Assembly (NCBI GenBank): GCA_003255065.1
Contig: QAOA01006682.1
Location: 750,169 to 814,168, forward strand
Source of the DNA: Cercis canadensis
Lineage: Eukaryota > Streptophyta > Magnoliopsida > Fabales > Fabaceae
DNA length: 64,000 nt
Direction: 5' to 3'
The notes beneath the pieces were generated by a model that worked only from the letters and a program-made list of their open reading frames with translations, ran no database searches and was not told the origin of the DNA. Position numbers and translations under genes: made by a program. Every line of letters starts with the position of its first letter. Positions within the stretch are counted from its first letter, which is position 1. Of this stretch, positions 11,401 through 25,450 are shown in pieces.

Positions 11401-14400
11401 CTATAGAAAGATCTCTGTGTTTTAAAATTCTATCGGCTCCTGGTTGAAGGATCTCGGTGCTTTTAAATTTTGTCGGCTCCCGGTTGAAAGATTTTAGTGC
11501 TTTTAAATTCTGTCGGTTCCCGGGTTAAGGATCTCGATGCTTTTAAATTCCTGCTAGCTCCTAGGTGAAAGATCTCGGTGCTTTTTAAATTCTATTGGCT
11601 TCTAGTTGAAAGATCTCGGTGCTATGAAATTCTTGCCAACTTCTGAGTGAAAGATCTCGGTGCTTTTAAATTATTGTCAGCTCCTAGATGAAAGATCTCG
11701 ATGCTTTTAAATTCTTGCCAGCTCCAGGGTTAAAGAATTGGGTGCTTTTAAATTCTCTTGGCTCCCGGTAGAAAGATCTCGTTGCTTTTCAATTCTTGTC
11801 AGCTCCTGGATGAAAAGTCTCTATGCTTTTAAATTCTTGCTGGCTCCAGAGTAAAAGAAGTAGGTGATTTTAAATTATGTTGGCTCTCGGGAGAAAGAAC
11901 TTGTTGCTTTTAAATTCTTGCCAGCTACCGGGTGAAATATCTCAATTCTTTTAAATTCTATCGGCTCCCAGGTGAAAGATCTATGTGATTTCAAATTCTA
12001 TTGGCTTCTGGTTGAAACATCTCGGTGCTTTTAAATTTGGTCGGCTTCTGGTTAAAAGATCACGGTACTTTTATATTCTTGTCGGCTCCCGGGAGAAAGA
12101 TCTCGGTGCTTTCAAGTTCTTGCCGGCTCCCGGTTGAAAGATCTGGGTGCTTTTAAGTTCTTGTCAGCTCCTAGGTGCAAGTTCTAGGGGATTTAAAATT
12201 TTGTTGGCTTCTGGTTGAAAGATCTAAGTACATTTAAATTATGTCGGCTCCCGGGTGAAAGATCACGGTGCCTTTAAATTCTTGTCGGCCCTCGGGTTAA
12301 AGATCTCAATGCTTTTATAATTTGTCGGCCCCCAGTTGATAGATCTCGGTGCTTTTAAATTCTTGTTAGCTCCCTGGTGAAAGATCTCAGTGCTTTCAAA
12401 ATCTTGCCGGCTCCCGGGAGAAAGATCTCGGTGTTTTTAAATTCTTATTGGCTCTTCGGGGAAAGATCTCGGTGCTTTTAAAATCTATCGGCTCAAGGGA
12501 GAAAAATCTCGATGCCGTTAAATTCTTGTCGCTTCCTGGTTGAAAGATTTTGGTCCTTTTAAATTCTTTCGGCTCCCAGGAGAAAGATATCATTGCTTTT
12601 AAATTCTTGTCAGCTCCCTGGTGAAAGATCTCGGTGCTTTTAAATGTTGTCGGAGCGTGGGTTAAAGATCTCGGTGCTTTTAAATTCTATCAGCTATAGG
12701 GTGAAAGATCTCGGTGCCATTAAATTCTTTTCACCTCCCAGGTGAAAGATCTCGATGCTTTTAAATTTTATCGGCTCCCTATAAAAAGATCTTCGTGTTT
12801 TTAAATTCTGTTGGCTCACGGTTGAAAGATCTCAGTCCTTTTAAATTCTTGTTGGCTACCGAGTGAAAGATCTCAGTGCTTTTAAATTCTGTCGGCTCCC
12901 AGTTGGAAGAATTCAGTGGTTTTAAACTATGTTGGTTCCCGGGTGAAAGATCTTGGTGCTTTTAAATTCTTGCCGGCTCCCGTGTGAAAGATCTCAGTGG
13001 TTTTAAATTTTGTCGGCTTCTGGTTGAAAGATCTTGGTACTTTGAAATTCTTGTCAGCTCCTGGGTGAAAGATCTCGGTGCTTTTAAATTCTCGTCAACA
13101 ACTGGATGAAAGATCTTGATGCTTTTAAATCCTTGCTGGCTCCAAGGAGAAAGAACTGGTTGCTATTAAATTCTGTCAGCTACCGGTAGAAAGATCTTGG
13201 TGCTTTTAAATTCTTGTCAGCTATAGGATGAATGATCTTGATGCTTTGAAATTCTTGCCGGCTCTAGGGTTAAAGAACTGGGAGCTTTTAAATTATGTCA
13301 ACTCCCGGGAGAAAGATCTCGGTACTTTTAAATTCTTACCGGCTACTGGGTGAAAGATCTCAGTTCTTTTAAATTCTATTGGCTCCCTTGTGAAAGATCT
13401 CTGTGATTTTAAATGATGTCCGCTTCTGGTTGAAAGATCTCGGTGCTATTAAATTCTTGCCGGCTCTCTGTTGAAAGATCACGATGCATTTTAATTCTTG
13501 TCAGCTCTTGGTGAAAGTTCTCGGGGATTTTAAATTTTATCGTCTCTCGGTTCAAAGATCTCAGTACTTTTAAATTCTGTCGGCTCCCGGGTGAAAGATT
13601 TTGGTGCCGTTAAATTCTTGTAGGCTCTCAGGTTAAAGATCTTAATGCTTTTATATTCAGTTGGCCATCGGGTCACAGATCTCGGTGCTTTTAAATTCTT
13701 TCGTTGCCTAGGAGAAAGATATCGGTGCTTTTAAATTTTTGTTTGCTCCCTAGTGGAAGATCTCGATGCTTTTAAATTTTGTCAGCTCCCGGGTTAAAAA
13801 TCTCAGTGCTTTTAAATTCTGTCAGAACCTGGGTGAAAGATCTCGGTGCTTTTAAATTCTGTCGGCTCTTGGGTGAAGGATCTTGATGCTTTTAAATTCT
13901 GTTGGCTCCCTGGTGAAAGATCCCCACGCTTTTAAATTCTTTCATTTTCTGGTTGAAAGATCTCAGTGCTTTTAAATTCTTGCCAACTCCTGAGTGTAAG
14001 TTATTGGAGATTTTAAATTCTGTCAGCTCCCAATTCAAAGATCCCAGTGCTTTTAAATTCTATCAACTCCCGGGTAAAAGATATCGGTGCCTTTAAATTC
14101 TTGAAGGCTCTGAGGTCAAAGATCTTAATGCTTTTATATTCTGTCAACCCCCGAGTGACAGATCTCGGTGCTTTTATATTCTGTCAGCCCCCGAGTGACA
14201 GATCTCGGTGCTTTTAAATTCTGTCAGCCCCCGGGTTAAAGAACTCAGTGCTTTTAAATTTTGTCAGTCCTGGCTGAAAGTTCTCGGTGCTTTTAAATTC
14301 TTGTCGGCTCCTTAGGGAAAGATCTCGGGGATGTTAAATTCTTGTCCACTACAGGGTGAAAATCTACGTGCTTTTAAATTCTATCGGCTCCATTTTGAAA

Positions 14401-17400
14401 GGTCTCGGTGCCATTAAATTCTTGTCACCTCCCGGGTGAAAGATCTCGGTACTTTGAAATTTTATCTCCCTTTAGACATATCTCCATGTTTTTAAATTGT
14501 GTTGGCTCCTGAGTTAAAGATCTTAGTGTCTTTAAATTCTTGTCGGCTCCCAGGTGCAAGATCTCATTGCTTTTAAATTCTGTTTGCCCTCAGTTGACAG
14601 ATCTCGGTGCCTTTTAATCCTTTCGTCTCCCAGGAGAAAGATCTCAGTGCTTTTAAATTCTTATCAGCTACCGGGTGAAAGATCTCGATACTTTTAAATT
14701 TTGTCTGCTCCTAGGTGAAAGATCTCAGTGCTTTGAAATTTTGTCGCTCCTGGTTGTAAGATATCAATGCTTTTAAATTCTATCGGTTCCCAAGAGAAAG
14801 ATCTCGATACTTTTAAATTTTTGTCGGCTCCCAGTTGAAAGATCTCGGTGCTTTTAAATTCTATCGGCTTCTGGTTAAAAGATCTCGGTGCTTTTAAATT
14901 CTTACCAGCTCTCGGGAGAAAGATCTCAGTGCATTTTAATTCTTGACGGCTCTTGGGTGAAAGTTCTCAGGGATTTTAAATTCTATCGGCTCCCGGTTGA
15001 AAGATCTCGGTGCTTTTAAATTCTTGTAGGCTTTCGGGTTAAAAATCTCAATGCTTTTATATTCAGTTGGCCACCGGGTCATAGATCTCTGTACTTTTAA
15101 ATTTTCATCTACTCCTTGGTGGAAGATCTCGGTGCTTTTAAATTTAGCTGGCTCCCAGGTGAAAGATCACGGTGCTTTTAAATTCTGTCGGCTCCCTGGT
15201 GAAAGATCTCCATGCTTTTAAAAGTTTTTATTTCCTGGTTGAAAGATCTCAGTGCTTTTTAATTCTTGCCGGCTCTTGGGTGAAAGTTCTTAGGGATTTT
15301 AAATTCTGTCGGCTCCTGGTTCAAAGATCTTAGTGCTTTTAAATTCTGTCAGCTCCTGGGTGAAAGATCTCGGTGCTTTTAAATTTTGTCGGCTCTTGGT
15401 TGAAAGATCTCGGTGCTTTGAAATTCTTATCGGCTCCTAGTTGAAAGATCTCAGTGCTTTTTAAATTCTTGTTAGCTTCGAGTTGAAAGATCTCGATGCT
15501 TTTAAATTCTTGTCAACTACCGAGTGAAAATCTTAAAGCTTTTAAATTCAATCGGCTCTAGGGTGAAAGATCTCGGTACCGTTAAATTCTTGTCGCCTCC
15601 CAGGAGAAAGATCTCAATGCTTTTAATTTCTTGTCAGCTCCCAAGTGGAAGATCTCGATGCTTTTAAAATTATGTTGACTCTCAGGTGAAAGATCTCGGT
15701 GCTTTTAAATTCTATTGCTCCCGGTTGTAAGATCTCAATGCTTTTAAATTCTATTGGCTCCCAGCTGAAAGATCTCGATGCTTTTAAATTATGTCGGTTC
15801 TAGGTTAAGAGATGTCGGTAGTTTTAAATTCTTATTAGCTCCTGGATGAAAGATTTCAATGCTTTTAAATTCTTGCCGGCTCCAAGGTTAAAGAACTGGG
15901 TGCTTTTAAATTTTGTCGGCTCCCAAGAGAAAGATCTCGGTGCTTTTAAATTCTGTTGGCTCCCTGGTGAAAGATCTACACACCTTTAAATTTTGTCAGC
16001 TCCTAGTTGAAAGATCTCAATGGTTTTAAATTCTTGCTGGCTCTAGGGTTAAAGAACTCAGTGCTTTTAAATTCTTATCGGCGCCTGGGTTAAAGATCTC
16101 GGGGATTTTCAATTCCTTTTGGCTATGGGGTCAAAGATCTATGGAATTTTAAATTCTTGTTGGCTCCCGGGTGAAAGATCTTGGTGCTTTTAAATTCTTA
16201 TCGATTACTGGGTGCAATATGTCTATGCTTTTAAACTATTACTGGCTACCGGTTAAAAGATCTCAGTGTTTTTAAATTCTTGTCAGCTCCTGGATGAAAG
16301 ATCTCGATGCTTTTAAATTCTTTCCAACTCCAGGGTTAAAGAACTAGGTGCTTTTATATTCTGTCAGCATCCGGGAGAAAGATCTCAGGGCTTTTAAATT
16401 CTTGCCAGCCACCGGGTGAAAGATCTCAGTTCTTTAAAATTCTATCGGCTCTCAATTGAAAGATCTCTATGATTTTCAGTTCTGTTGGCTTTTGGTTGAA
16501 AGATCTTGTTGCTTTTAAGTTTTGTCGGCTTCTAGTTGAAAGATCTAGGTGCTTTTAAAATCTTGCCGGCTCCCAGGTGAAAGATCTCGGTGCTTTTAAA
16601 TTTTCTCAGCTTCTGGTTGAAAGATCTCAATGGTTTGAAGTACTTGCCGAGACCTGGGAGAAAGATCTCGATTCTTTTAAATTGTCGTCGGCTATTGCGA
16701 GAAAGATCTCAGTGCTTTTAAAGTCTTGTCAACACCCTGGTGAAATATCTTAATGCTTTTAAATTCTGTTGGCCCTAGGTTGACATATCCCGACACTTTG
16801 TAATGCCTTTGTCTCCCAGAAGAAAGATCTCGGTGCTTTTAATTTCTTGTCAGCTCCTGGGTGGAAGATCTCAATGGTTTTAAAATTATGTCTGCTCTTA
16901 GGTGAAAGATCTCGTTGCTTTTAAATTCTATTGCTCCCGGTTATAAGATCTCAATGCTTTTAAATTCTGTTGGCTCCCAGCTGAAAGATCTTGATGCTTT
17001 TAAATTTTGTTGGCTCTAGGTTGAGAGATGTCGGTAGTTTTAAACTCTTGTCGGCTCTAACGTGAAAGATCTCGATGCTTTTAAATTATTGTGAGCTCCT
17101 GGATGAAGGATCTTAATGCTTTTAAATTCTTACCGGCTCCAGGGTTAAAGAACTGGGTGCTTTTAAATTCTGTCAACTCCCAGGAGAAAGATCTCTGTGC
17201 TTTTAAATTATGTTAGCTCCCTGGTGAAAGATCTCCACGCTTTTAAATTCTTTCGGCTCCTGGTTGAAAGATCCAAGTGGTTTTAAATTCTTGTTGGCTC
17301 CCGGGTTAAAGAACTCGGTTCTATTAAATTCTTGTCAATGCCTGGGTAAAAGATCTCAGGGATTTTAAATTCCTTTAGACTACGGGTTGAAAGATCTCTA

Positions 17401-19981
17401 GGCTTTTAAATTCTTGTCGGCTCTAGGGTGAAAGATCTGGATGCTTTTAACTTCTTGTCAGCTTCTGATTTAACGATCTCGATGCTTTTGAATTCTTGCC
17501 AACTTCAGGGAAAAAGAACTGGTTGCTTTTAAATTCTGTCAGCTCTCGGGAGAAAGATCTCGGTGCTTTTAAATTCTTGCCAGCTACCGGGTGAAAGATC
17601 TCAGTTGTTTTAAATTCTATCGGCTCTCGGGTGAAAGATCTCTTTGATTTTCAATTCTTTTGTCTTCTGGTGGCAAGATCTTAGTGCTTTTAAATTCTGC
17701 GGCTTCTGGTTGAAAGATTTATGTGCTTTTAAATTCTTGTCGGCTATCAGGTGAAAGATCTCTATGCTTTTAAATTCTTGCCGGCTACCGGGTGAAAGAT
17801 CTATGTGCTTTTAAATTCTTGTCAGCTCTTGGATGAAAGATCTCAATGCTTTTAAATTCATTTAGACTACGGGGTGAAAGATCTTTGGGCTTTTAAATTC
17901 TTGTCGGCTCCAGGGTGAAAGATCTTGATGCTTTAAAATTCTTGTCGGCTATTGGGTGAAAGATCTCAGTGCTTTTAACTTCTTGTCAGCTTCTGATTGA
18001 ACGATCTCGATGCTTTTGAATTCTTGCCAACTCCAGGGAAAAAGAACTGGTTGCTTTTAAATTCTGTCAGCTCCCGGGAGAAAGATCTCGGTGGTTTTAA
18101 ATTCTTGCCAGCTACCGGGTGAAAGATCTCAGTTGTTTTAAATTCTATCGGCTCCCGGGTGAAAGATCTCTATGATTTTCATTTCTTTCGGCTTCTGGTT
18201 GCAAGATCTTATTGCTTTTAAATTCTGTCGGCTTCTAGTTTAAAGATTTATGTGCTTTTAAATTCTTGTTGGCTACTGGGTTAAAGATTTCTGTGTTTTT
18301 AAATTCTTGCCAGCTACCGAGTGAAAGATTTTTGTGCTTTTAAATTCTTGTCATCTCCTGGATTAACAATCTCGATGCTTTTAAATTCTTGCCAACTCCA
18401 GGGAAAAAGAACTGGTTGCTTTTAAATTCTATCAGCTCCTGGGAGAAAGATTTCGGTGCTTTTAACTTCTTGCCAGCTACTAGGTGAAAGATCTCAGTTC
18501 CCGGGTGAAAGATCTATTTGATTTTCAATTCTTTTGTCTTCTGGTGGCAAGATCTTAGTGCTTTTAAATTCTGTCGGCTTCTAGTTGAAAGATTTATGTG
18601 CTTTTAAATTCTTGTCAGCTATCGGGTGAAAGATCTCTATACTTTTAAATTCTTGCCGGCTACCGGGTGAAAGATCTATGTGCTTTTAAATTCTTGTCAG
18701 CTCTTGGATGAAAGATCTCAATGCTTTTAAATTCTTGCCAACCACTGGCTTAAAGAACTGGGTGCTTTTATATTATGTCAACTCCTGGGAGAAAGATCTC
18801 GGTGCTTTTAAATTCTTGCTAGCCACTAGGTGAAATATCTTAGTTCTTTTAAATTCTATCAGCTCCCAGGTGAAAGATCTCTGTGATTTTCAATTCTGTT
18901 GGCTTCTGGTTGAAAGATCTTGTTGCTTTTAAGTTTTGTCGACTTCTAGTTGAAAGATCTAGGTGCTTCTAAATTCTTGCCGGCTCCCAGGTGAAAGATC
19001 TAAGTGCTTTTAAATTTTCTCGGCTTCTGGTTTAAAGATCTCAATGGTTTGAAATTCTTGCCGGCAACTAGGAGAATGATCTTCGTTCTTTTAAATTGTC
19101 GCCGGCTATTGCGAGAAAGATCTCGATGCTTTTAAAGTCTTGTCGGCACCCTAATGAAAGATCTCAATGCTTTTAAATTCTGTCGGCTCTCAGTTGACAT
19201 ATCTCGATACTTTGAAATACCTTTGTCTCATAGGAGAAAGATCTGGGTGCTTTTAATTTCTTGTCAGTTCCCGGGTGGAAGATCTCGATGCTTTTAAAAT
19301 TCTGTCGGCTCTCAAGTGAAAGATCTCGGTGCTTTTAAAGTCTTGTCGGTTCCCTGGTGAAAGATCTCCATGCTTTTAAAATCTTTCGGTTCCTGGTTAA
19401 AAGATCCCAGTGGTTTTAAATTCTTGCTGGCTCCCGGGTTAAAGAACTCGGTGCTTTTAAATTCTTGTCGGTGCCTGGATGAAAGATCGCGGGGATTTTA
19501 AATTCCTTTCGACTACAGGGTGAAAGATCTCTGGGCTTTTAATTTCTTGTCAGCTCCCAGGTGAAAGATCTTGGTGCTTTAAAATTCTTGCCAGCTACCA
19601 GGTGAAAGATCTCAATGCTTTTAACTTCTTGTCAGCTTTTGGATGAATGATCTTGATGCTTTTAAATTCTGGCCAACTCCAGGGAAAAAGAACCGGTTGC
19701 TTTTAAATTCTGTCAGCTCTAGGGAGAAAGATCTCGTTGCTTTTAAATTCTTGCCAGCTATCGGGTGAAAGATCTCAGTTGTTTTAAATTCTATCGGCTC
19801 CCGGGTGAAAGATCTCTTTGATTTTCAATTCTTTTAGCTTCTGGTTACAAGATCTTAGTGCTTTTAAATTATGTTGGCTTCTGGTTGAAAGATCTCAATG
19901 CTTTTAAATTCTATCGGGTTCTGGTTGAAAGATATCAATGGTTTGAAATTCTTGCCGGCTCCTGGGAGAAAGATCTTGGTT

Positions 19982-20408
19982 CTTTTATATTCTTGACGGC
20001 TATTGTGAGAAAGATCTTGGTACTTTAAAATTCTTGCCAGCTACCGGGTAAAAGATCTCAATGCCTTTAAATTATGTCGCCCATCGATTGACAGATCTCA
20101 GTGCTTTTAAATGCCTTCATCTCCTGAGAGAAAGATCTCGGTGCTTTTAATTTCTTGTTAGCTCTCGAGTATAAGATCACGATGCTTTTAAATTNCTTTT
20201 ATATTCTCGACGGCTATTGTGAGAAAGATCTTGGTACTTTAAAATTCTTGCCAGCTACCGGGTAAAAGATCTCAATGCCTTTAAATTATGTCGCCCCTCG
20301 ATTGACAGATCTCAGTGCTTTTAAATGCCTTCATCTCCTGAGAGAAAGATCTCGGTGCTTTTAATTTCTTGTTAGCTCTCGAGTATAAGATCACGATGCT
20401 TTTAAATT
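19982..20408 (+). repeat. 213-bp direct duplication around an N
   Basis: Bases 19982-20194 are repeated almost exactly at 20196-20408, with the N at 20195 between. Only a few differences are visible (CTTGACGG against CTCGACGG, CCCATCG against CCCCTCG). Probably unmerged contig ends. Confidence 0.85.
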
Positions 20409-23400
20409 ATGTCGGCTCACAGGAGAAAGATCTCGGTGCTTTTAAATTCTATCGCTCCTGGTTGTAAGATCTAAATGCTTTTAAATTCTGTCAACTCCCA
20501 GGAGAAAGTTCTTGGTGCTTTTAAGTTCTGTCGGCTCCCTGGTGAAAGATCTCCACGCTTTTAAATTCTTGCTCGCTTCCAGGTTAAAGAACTCAGTGCT
20601 TTTAAATTCTTGTCGATGCCTGGTGAAAGATCTCGAGGATTTTAAATTCTTTTGGCTACAGGGTGAAAGATCTCTGGGCTTTTAAATTCTTGTCGGCACC
20701 TGGATGAAAGATCTTGGTGCTTTTAAATTCTTGCCGGCTACCGGGTGAAAGATGTGTGTGCTTTTAAATTCTTGTCAGCTCCTAGATGAAAGATCTTGAT
20801 GCTTTTAAACTCTTGCCAACTCTAGGGTTAAAGAATTGGGTGTTTTAAAATTCTGCCAGCTCCTGGGAGAAAGATCTCGGTACTTTTATATTCTTGCCAG
20901 CTACCGGATGAAAAATCTCTGTGATTTTCAATTCTGTCGGCTTCTAGTTAAAAAATCTTAGTGCTTTTAAATTCTGTCGGCTTCTGGTTGAAAGATCTCA
21001 GTGTTTTTAAATTCTTGCTAGCTCCCGGGTGTAAAATCTCGGTGCTTTTAAATTATATGGCTTCTGGTTGAAAGATCTTAGTGGTTTGAAATTCTTGCTG
21101 GCTCCTAGGAGAAAGATCTCGGTTCTTTTATATTCTTGCCGGCTATTGGGAGAAAGATCTCAGTGCTTTTAAATCATTATCGGCTCCCTGGTGAAAGATC
21201 TCAATGCTTTTAAATTCTATCGGCCTTTGGTTGACAAATCTCGGTGGTTTTAAATGCCTTCGTCTCCCTGGAGAAAGATCTCAGAGCTTTTAATTTCTTG
21301 TTAGCTCTCGGGTTGAAGATCTTGATCCTTTTAAATTTTTTCGGTTGACAGGTGAAAGATCTCGGTGCTTTTAAATTCTATCGCTCCCGGTTGTAAGATC
21401 TCAATGCTTTTAAATTCTGTCAGCTACAGGTTAAAGGATCTCAATAGTTTTAAATTCTTGTTGGCTCCCGCGTGAAAGATCTTGGTGCTTTTAAATTCTG
21501 TCAGCTCTTGGATGAAAGATCTCATTGCTTTTAAATTATTGTTGGCTCCAAGGATAAAGAACTAAGTGCTTTTAAATTCTTTCGGCTCCCGAGATAAAGA
21601 TCTCGGTGCGTTTAAATTCTTTCTAGCTACCAGGAGAAAGATCTCAGTTCTTTTTATATTCTATCGACTCCCAGGTGAAAGATCTCTATGATTTTAAATT
21701 TTGTTGTCTTCTGGTTGAAAGATCTTAGTGCTTTTAAATTCTTTCGGCTCCTAGTTGAAAGATCTCTGTGCTTTTAAATTCTTGCCGGCTACCGGGTGAA
21801 AGATTTCAGTGCTTTTAAATTTTGTCGGCTCCCGGGTTAAAATCTCTTTGCTTTAAAATTCTATCGGCTCTTGGATGAAAGATCTCAATACTTTTAAATT
21901 TTGTTAGCACCCGGGTGAAATATCTCAGTGCGTTTAATTTCTTGTCATCTCCAAGGTGAAAGATCTCTGTGCTTTTAAACTCTTGTTGGTCATCGTTTGA
22001 AAATCTCGGTGCATTTAAATTTTGTCGGCTCCTTGGTGAAAGATCTCGTTGCTTTTAAATTCTTGTCAACTCCAGGGTGAAAGTCTCTGTGCTTTTAAAT
22101 TGTTGCGGCTCTTGGCCGAAAGATCACGGTGCTTTTTAATTCTTGTTGGCTCCTGGTTGAAAGAACTCGAAACTTTTAAATTCTTGCCGGCTATGGGGTG
22201 AAAGATATCAGTGCTTTTAAATTCTATTAGCTCCTAGTTAAAGGACTTGGGTGCTTTTAAATTCTGTCGGCTCCCGGGTTAAAGATCTTGGTGCTTTTCA
22301 ATTCTTGTCGGCTCTAGGGTGAAAAATCTAGGTGCTTTTAAATTCTTTTCATCTACCGGGTGAAAGATTTTTGTGCTTTTAAATTCTTGTCGGCTCACGG
22401 GTGAAAGGTCTCGGTGCCTTTAAATTTTGTCAGATCCCTGGTAAAAGATCTCGTTGCTTTTAAATTCTTGTCAGCTACAGGGTAAAAGATTTATGTGCTT
22501 TTAAATTCTTGTCGCCTCCTGGTTTAAAGTTCTCGATGCCTTTAAATTCTTGCCAGCTATTAGATGCAAGTTCTCGATGCTTTTAAATACTTGTCGGCTA
22601 CCGGGTGAAAGATCTTTGTGCTTTTAAATTTTTATCGGCTCCAAGGTGAAAGATCTTGGTGCTTTTAAATTCCTGTCGGCTTTAGGGTGAAAGATCTCGG
22701 TGCCTTTAAATACTTGTCGGCTCTTGGCTGAAAGATCTCGATGCTTTTAAATTCTGTCGGATCCTGGTTGAAAGATCTTGGTGCTTTTAAATTCTTTCCA
22801 ACTCTCAGGTGCAAGATCTATGTGGTTTTAAATTCCTGTCAGCTCCTGGGTGTGAAAGATCTCTGGGATTCTAAATTATTGTGGGCTATTAGGTGAAAGA
22901 TTTCTGTGCTTTTAAATTCTTGTTGCCTCCTAGGTGAAAGAAGTGAGGGCTTTTAAATTCTTGTCGGCTCCTGGATGAAGGATCTCGGAGAATTTATAAT
23001 CTTATCGACCGCAAGGTTAAAGATCTAGTTGGTTTTAAATTTTGTCGGCCCTTGGGAGAAAGATCTCAATGCCTTTAAATTCTTGCTGGCTACCGAGTGA
23101 AAGTTTTTAGTGCTTATAAATTTTATCGTCTCTTGGGTAAAAGATCTCGATGCTTTTAAATTCTATCAGCTCCCGGGTGAAAGATCTCAATGCTTTTAAA
23201 TTCTTGTCGGCTCCAGGGTGAAAGATCTGTATGGTTTTAAATTCTTGTTGTCTCTTGGGTGAAAGATCTCGGAGCCTTTAAATTCTTGCCAGCTCCTAGG
23301 TGAAAGATCTTGTTGCTTTTAAATTCTTGTCGGCTCCTGGATGAAAGATCTCGTTGCATTTATATTCTTGTCAGCTCCAGGGTTAAAGAATTGGTTGCTT

Positions 23401-24752
23401 TTATTATGTCGACTCTCGGGAGGAAGATCTCAGTTCTTTTAAATTCTTGCCGGCTACCGGGTGAAAGATCTCAGTGCTTTTAAATTCTATCGGCTCCTGA
23501 GTAAAAGATCTTGATACTTTTAAATTCTATCAGCTCTCGAGTGAAATATCTCAATGCTTTTAAATTCTTTCAGCTCCTAGTTGATAGATCTCGGTGCTTT
23601 TAAATTCTTGTGGGCTCCAAGGTGAAAGATATCTGTGCTTTTAAATTCTTGTCGGCTCTAGGTTGAAAGATCTCGGTGCCATTAAATTCTTGTCGGCTCC
23701 TAGGTGAAAGATCTTGGTGCTTTTAAATTCTTGCCGGCTCCCGGGTGAAAGATCTCGTTGCTTTTAAATTCTTGTCGGATCATAGGAGAAACATCTCGAT
23801 GATTATAAATTCTTGTCAGCTACAGGTGAAAGATCTTGGTGCTTTTAAATTCGTGTTGGCTCCAGGGTGAAAGATCTCGGTTCTTTTAAATTCTTGTCGG
23901 CTCCTGGGTGAAAGATCTCAAGGCTTTAAAATTCTTGTTGGCTACTGGTTGAAATATGTCTGTGCTTTCAAATGCTTGTTGGCTCCAGGGTGAAAGATCT
24001 CGGTGCTTGTAAATTTTGTAGACTCCTTGTAGAAAGATCTCTGTGTTTTTAAATTCTTGAGGGCTACAGGGAGAAAGTTTCGATGCTTTTAAATTCTTGC
24101 CTTTTATCAGTTGAAAGATCTTGGAGCTTTTGAATACTTATCGGCTACCTGGTGAAAGATCTCTGTGCTTTTCAATTCTTGTCGTCTCCTGGGTGAAAGA
24201 TCTCGGGGCTTCTAAATTCTTGCCAGCTACCGGTTCAAAGATCTCAATGCTTTTAAATCCTATCGGCTCCCAAGTAAAAGATCTATATGCTTTTAAATCC
24301 TGTCAGCTCCCGGTTGAAAGATCTCAATGCTTTTAAATTCTTGTCTGCTCCAGGGTGAAAGATCTTTGTGCTTTTAAATTCTGTCGGATCCTGGTCAAAA
24401 GATCTCAGTGCCTTTAAATTCTTATCGGATCTCGGGTAAAAGAACTCAATGCTTTTAAATTCTTGTCGGCTCTCAGGTGAAAGATCTTGGTACTTTTAAA
24501 TTCTTTCGGCTACCAGGTGAAAGATCTCTGTGCTTTTAAATTCTTGTCGGCTCCTGGGTGAAAGATCTCGGTGCGTTTATATTCTTGTCGGGTCCTGGTT
24601 GAAAGATCTCAGTGCTTTTAAATTATTGTCTGCTATCGGGTGAAAAATCTCTTTGTTTTTAAATTCTATCAGCTCCCAGGTAAAAGATCTATATGCTTTT
24701 AAATTTTGTCGCCTCCCGGTTGAAAGATCTCAATGCTTTTAAATTCTTGTTG

Positions 24753-25088
24753 GCTACCAGTGGAAAACCTTGGTGCTCTTAAATTTTGTCGGAACCAGGG
24801 TTAAAGATCTCAATGGTTTTAAATTTTGTAGGCTCCTAGGTGAAAGATCTTGATGCTTTTAAATTCTTGTGAGCTCCAGGGTTAAAGATGTGGGTGGTTT
24901 TAAATTCTGGCCGGCTAAAGGCTACCAGTGGAAAACCTTGGTGCTCTTAAATTTTTTCGGAACCAGGGTTAAAGATCTCAGTGGTTTTAAATTTTGTAGG
25001 CTCCTAGGTGAAAGATCTTGATGCTTTTAAATTCTTGTGGGCTCCAGGGTTAAAGATGTGGGTGGTTTTAAATTCTGGCCGGCTAACG
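24753..25088 (+). repeat. 168-bp tandem duplication
   Basis: A four-monomer block starting GCTACCAGTGGAAAACC at 24753 is repeated from 24921, including GGAACCAGGGTTAAAG and the GATGTGGGTGG variant. At 168 bp it is four monomers of 42 bp, as expected from an in-register unequal exchange. Confidence 0.85.
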
Positions 25089-25450
25089 GGTGAAAGATCT
25101 CTATGCTCTTAAATTCTTGTTGGCTTCCGGGTGAAAGATCTCTATGCTTTGAAATTCTTGTTTGCTCCTGGGTGCAAGATCTCGATCTCAGTGCTTTTAA
25201 ATTCTATGGGCTCTTGGGTAAAAAATCTTAGTGCCTTTAAATTCTTGTCGGATCTTGGGTGAAAGAACTCAATGCTTTTAAATTCTTGTGGGCTTCTGGG
25301 TGTAAGATGTCAGTGCTATTAAATTCTTGTCAGCTCCCCGGTGAAAGATCTCAATGCTTGTAAATTCTGTCAGCTCCTAGTTGAAAGATCTCGGTGAATT
25401 TAAATTCGTGCCAGCTCCTGGGTTAAAGATCTTGGTGCTTTTAAATTCTA

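Larger units (their letters stand above)
4431..25450 (+). repeat. Satellite array block 1 (about 41-bp monomer)
   Basis: About 21 kb of head-to-tail monomers of 40-42 bp. Common parts are AAAGATCTCGGTG (with a BglII site AGATCT), CTTTTAAATTC (with a DraI site TTTAAA), a TTGTCGGCTC block and CCCGGGTG. Two main subtypes carry GGCTCC or GGCTAC, and a rarer one has GGGGATTTT in place of GGTGCTTTT. The length difference comes mainly from CTTGTCGG against CTGTCGG. Monomers differ from each other by roughly 10-25% by eye. Short open frames in it have a repeating peptide but no gene features. A single N is at 20195. Confidence 0.95.

Noticed and set aside
12396-12593. Open frames of 60-80 codons inside the satellite, such as 12396-12593, 24121-24336, 28157-28372, 35857-36051, 41055-41279, 48768-48983, 53246-53431, 54036-54248 and 62537-62722
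   Set aside because: They are repeated translations of the 41-bp monomer with a periodic peptide, on both strands, with no domain or start context.
4431-25450. Regular repeats that might suggest a CRISPR array
   Set aside because: The whole 41-bp unit is repeated with no unique spacers, and the context is a plant satellite with LTR elements.
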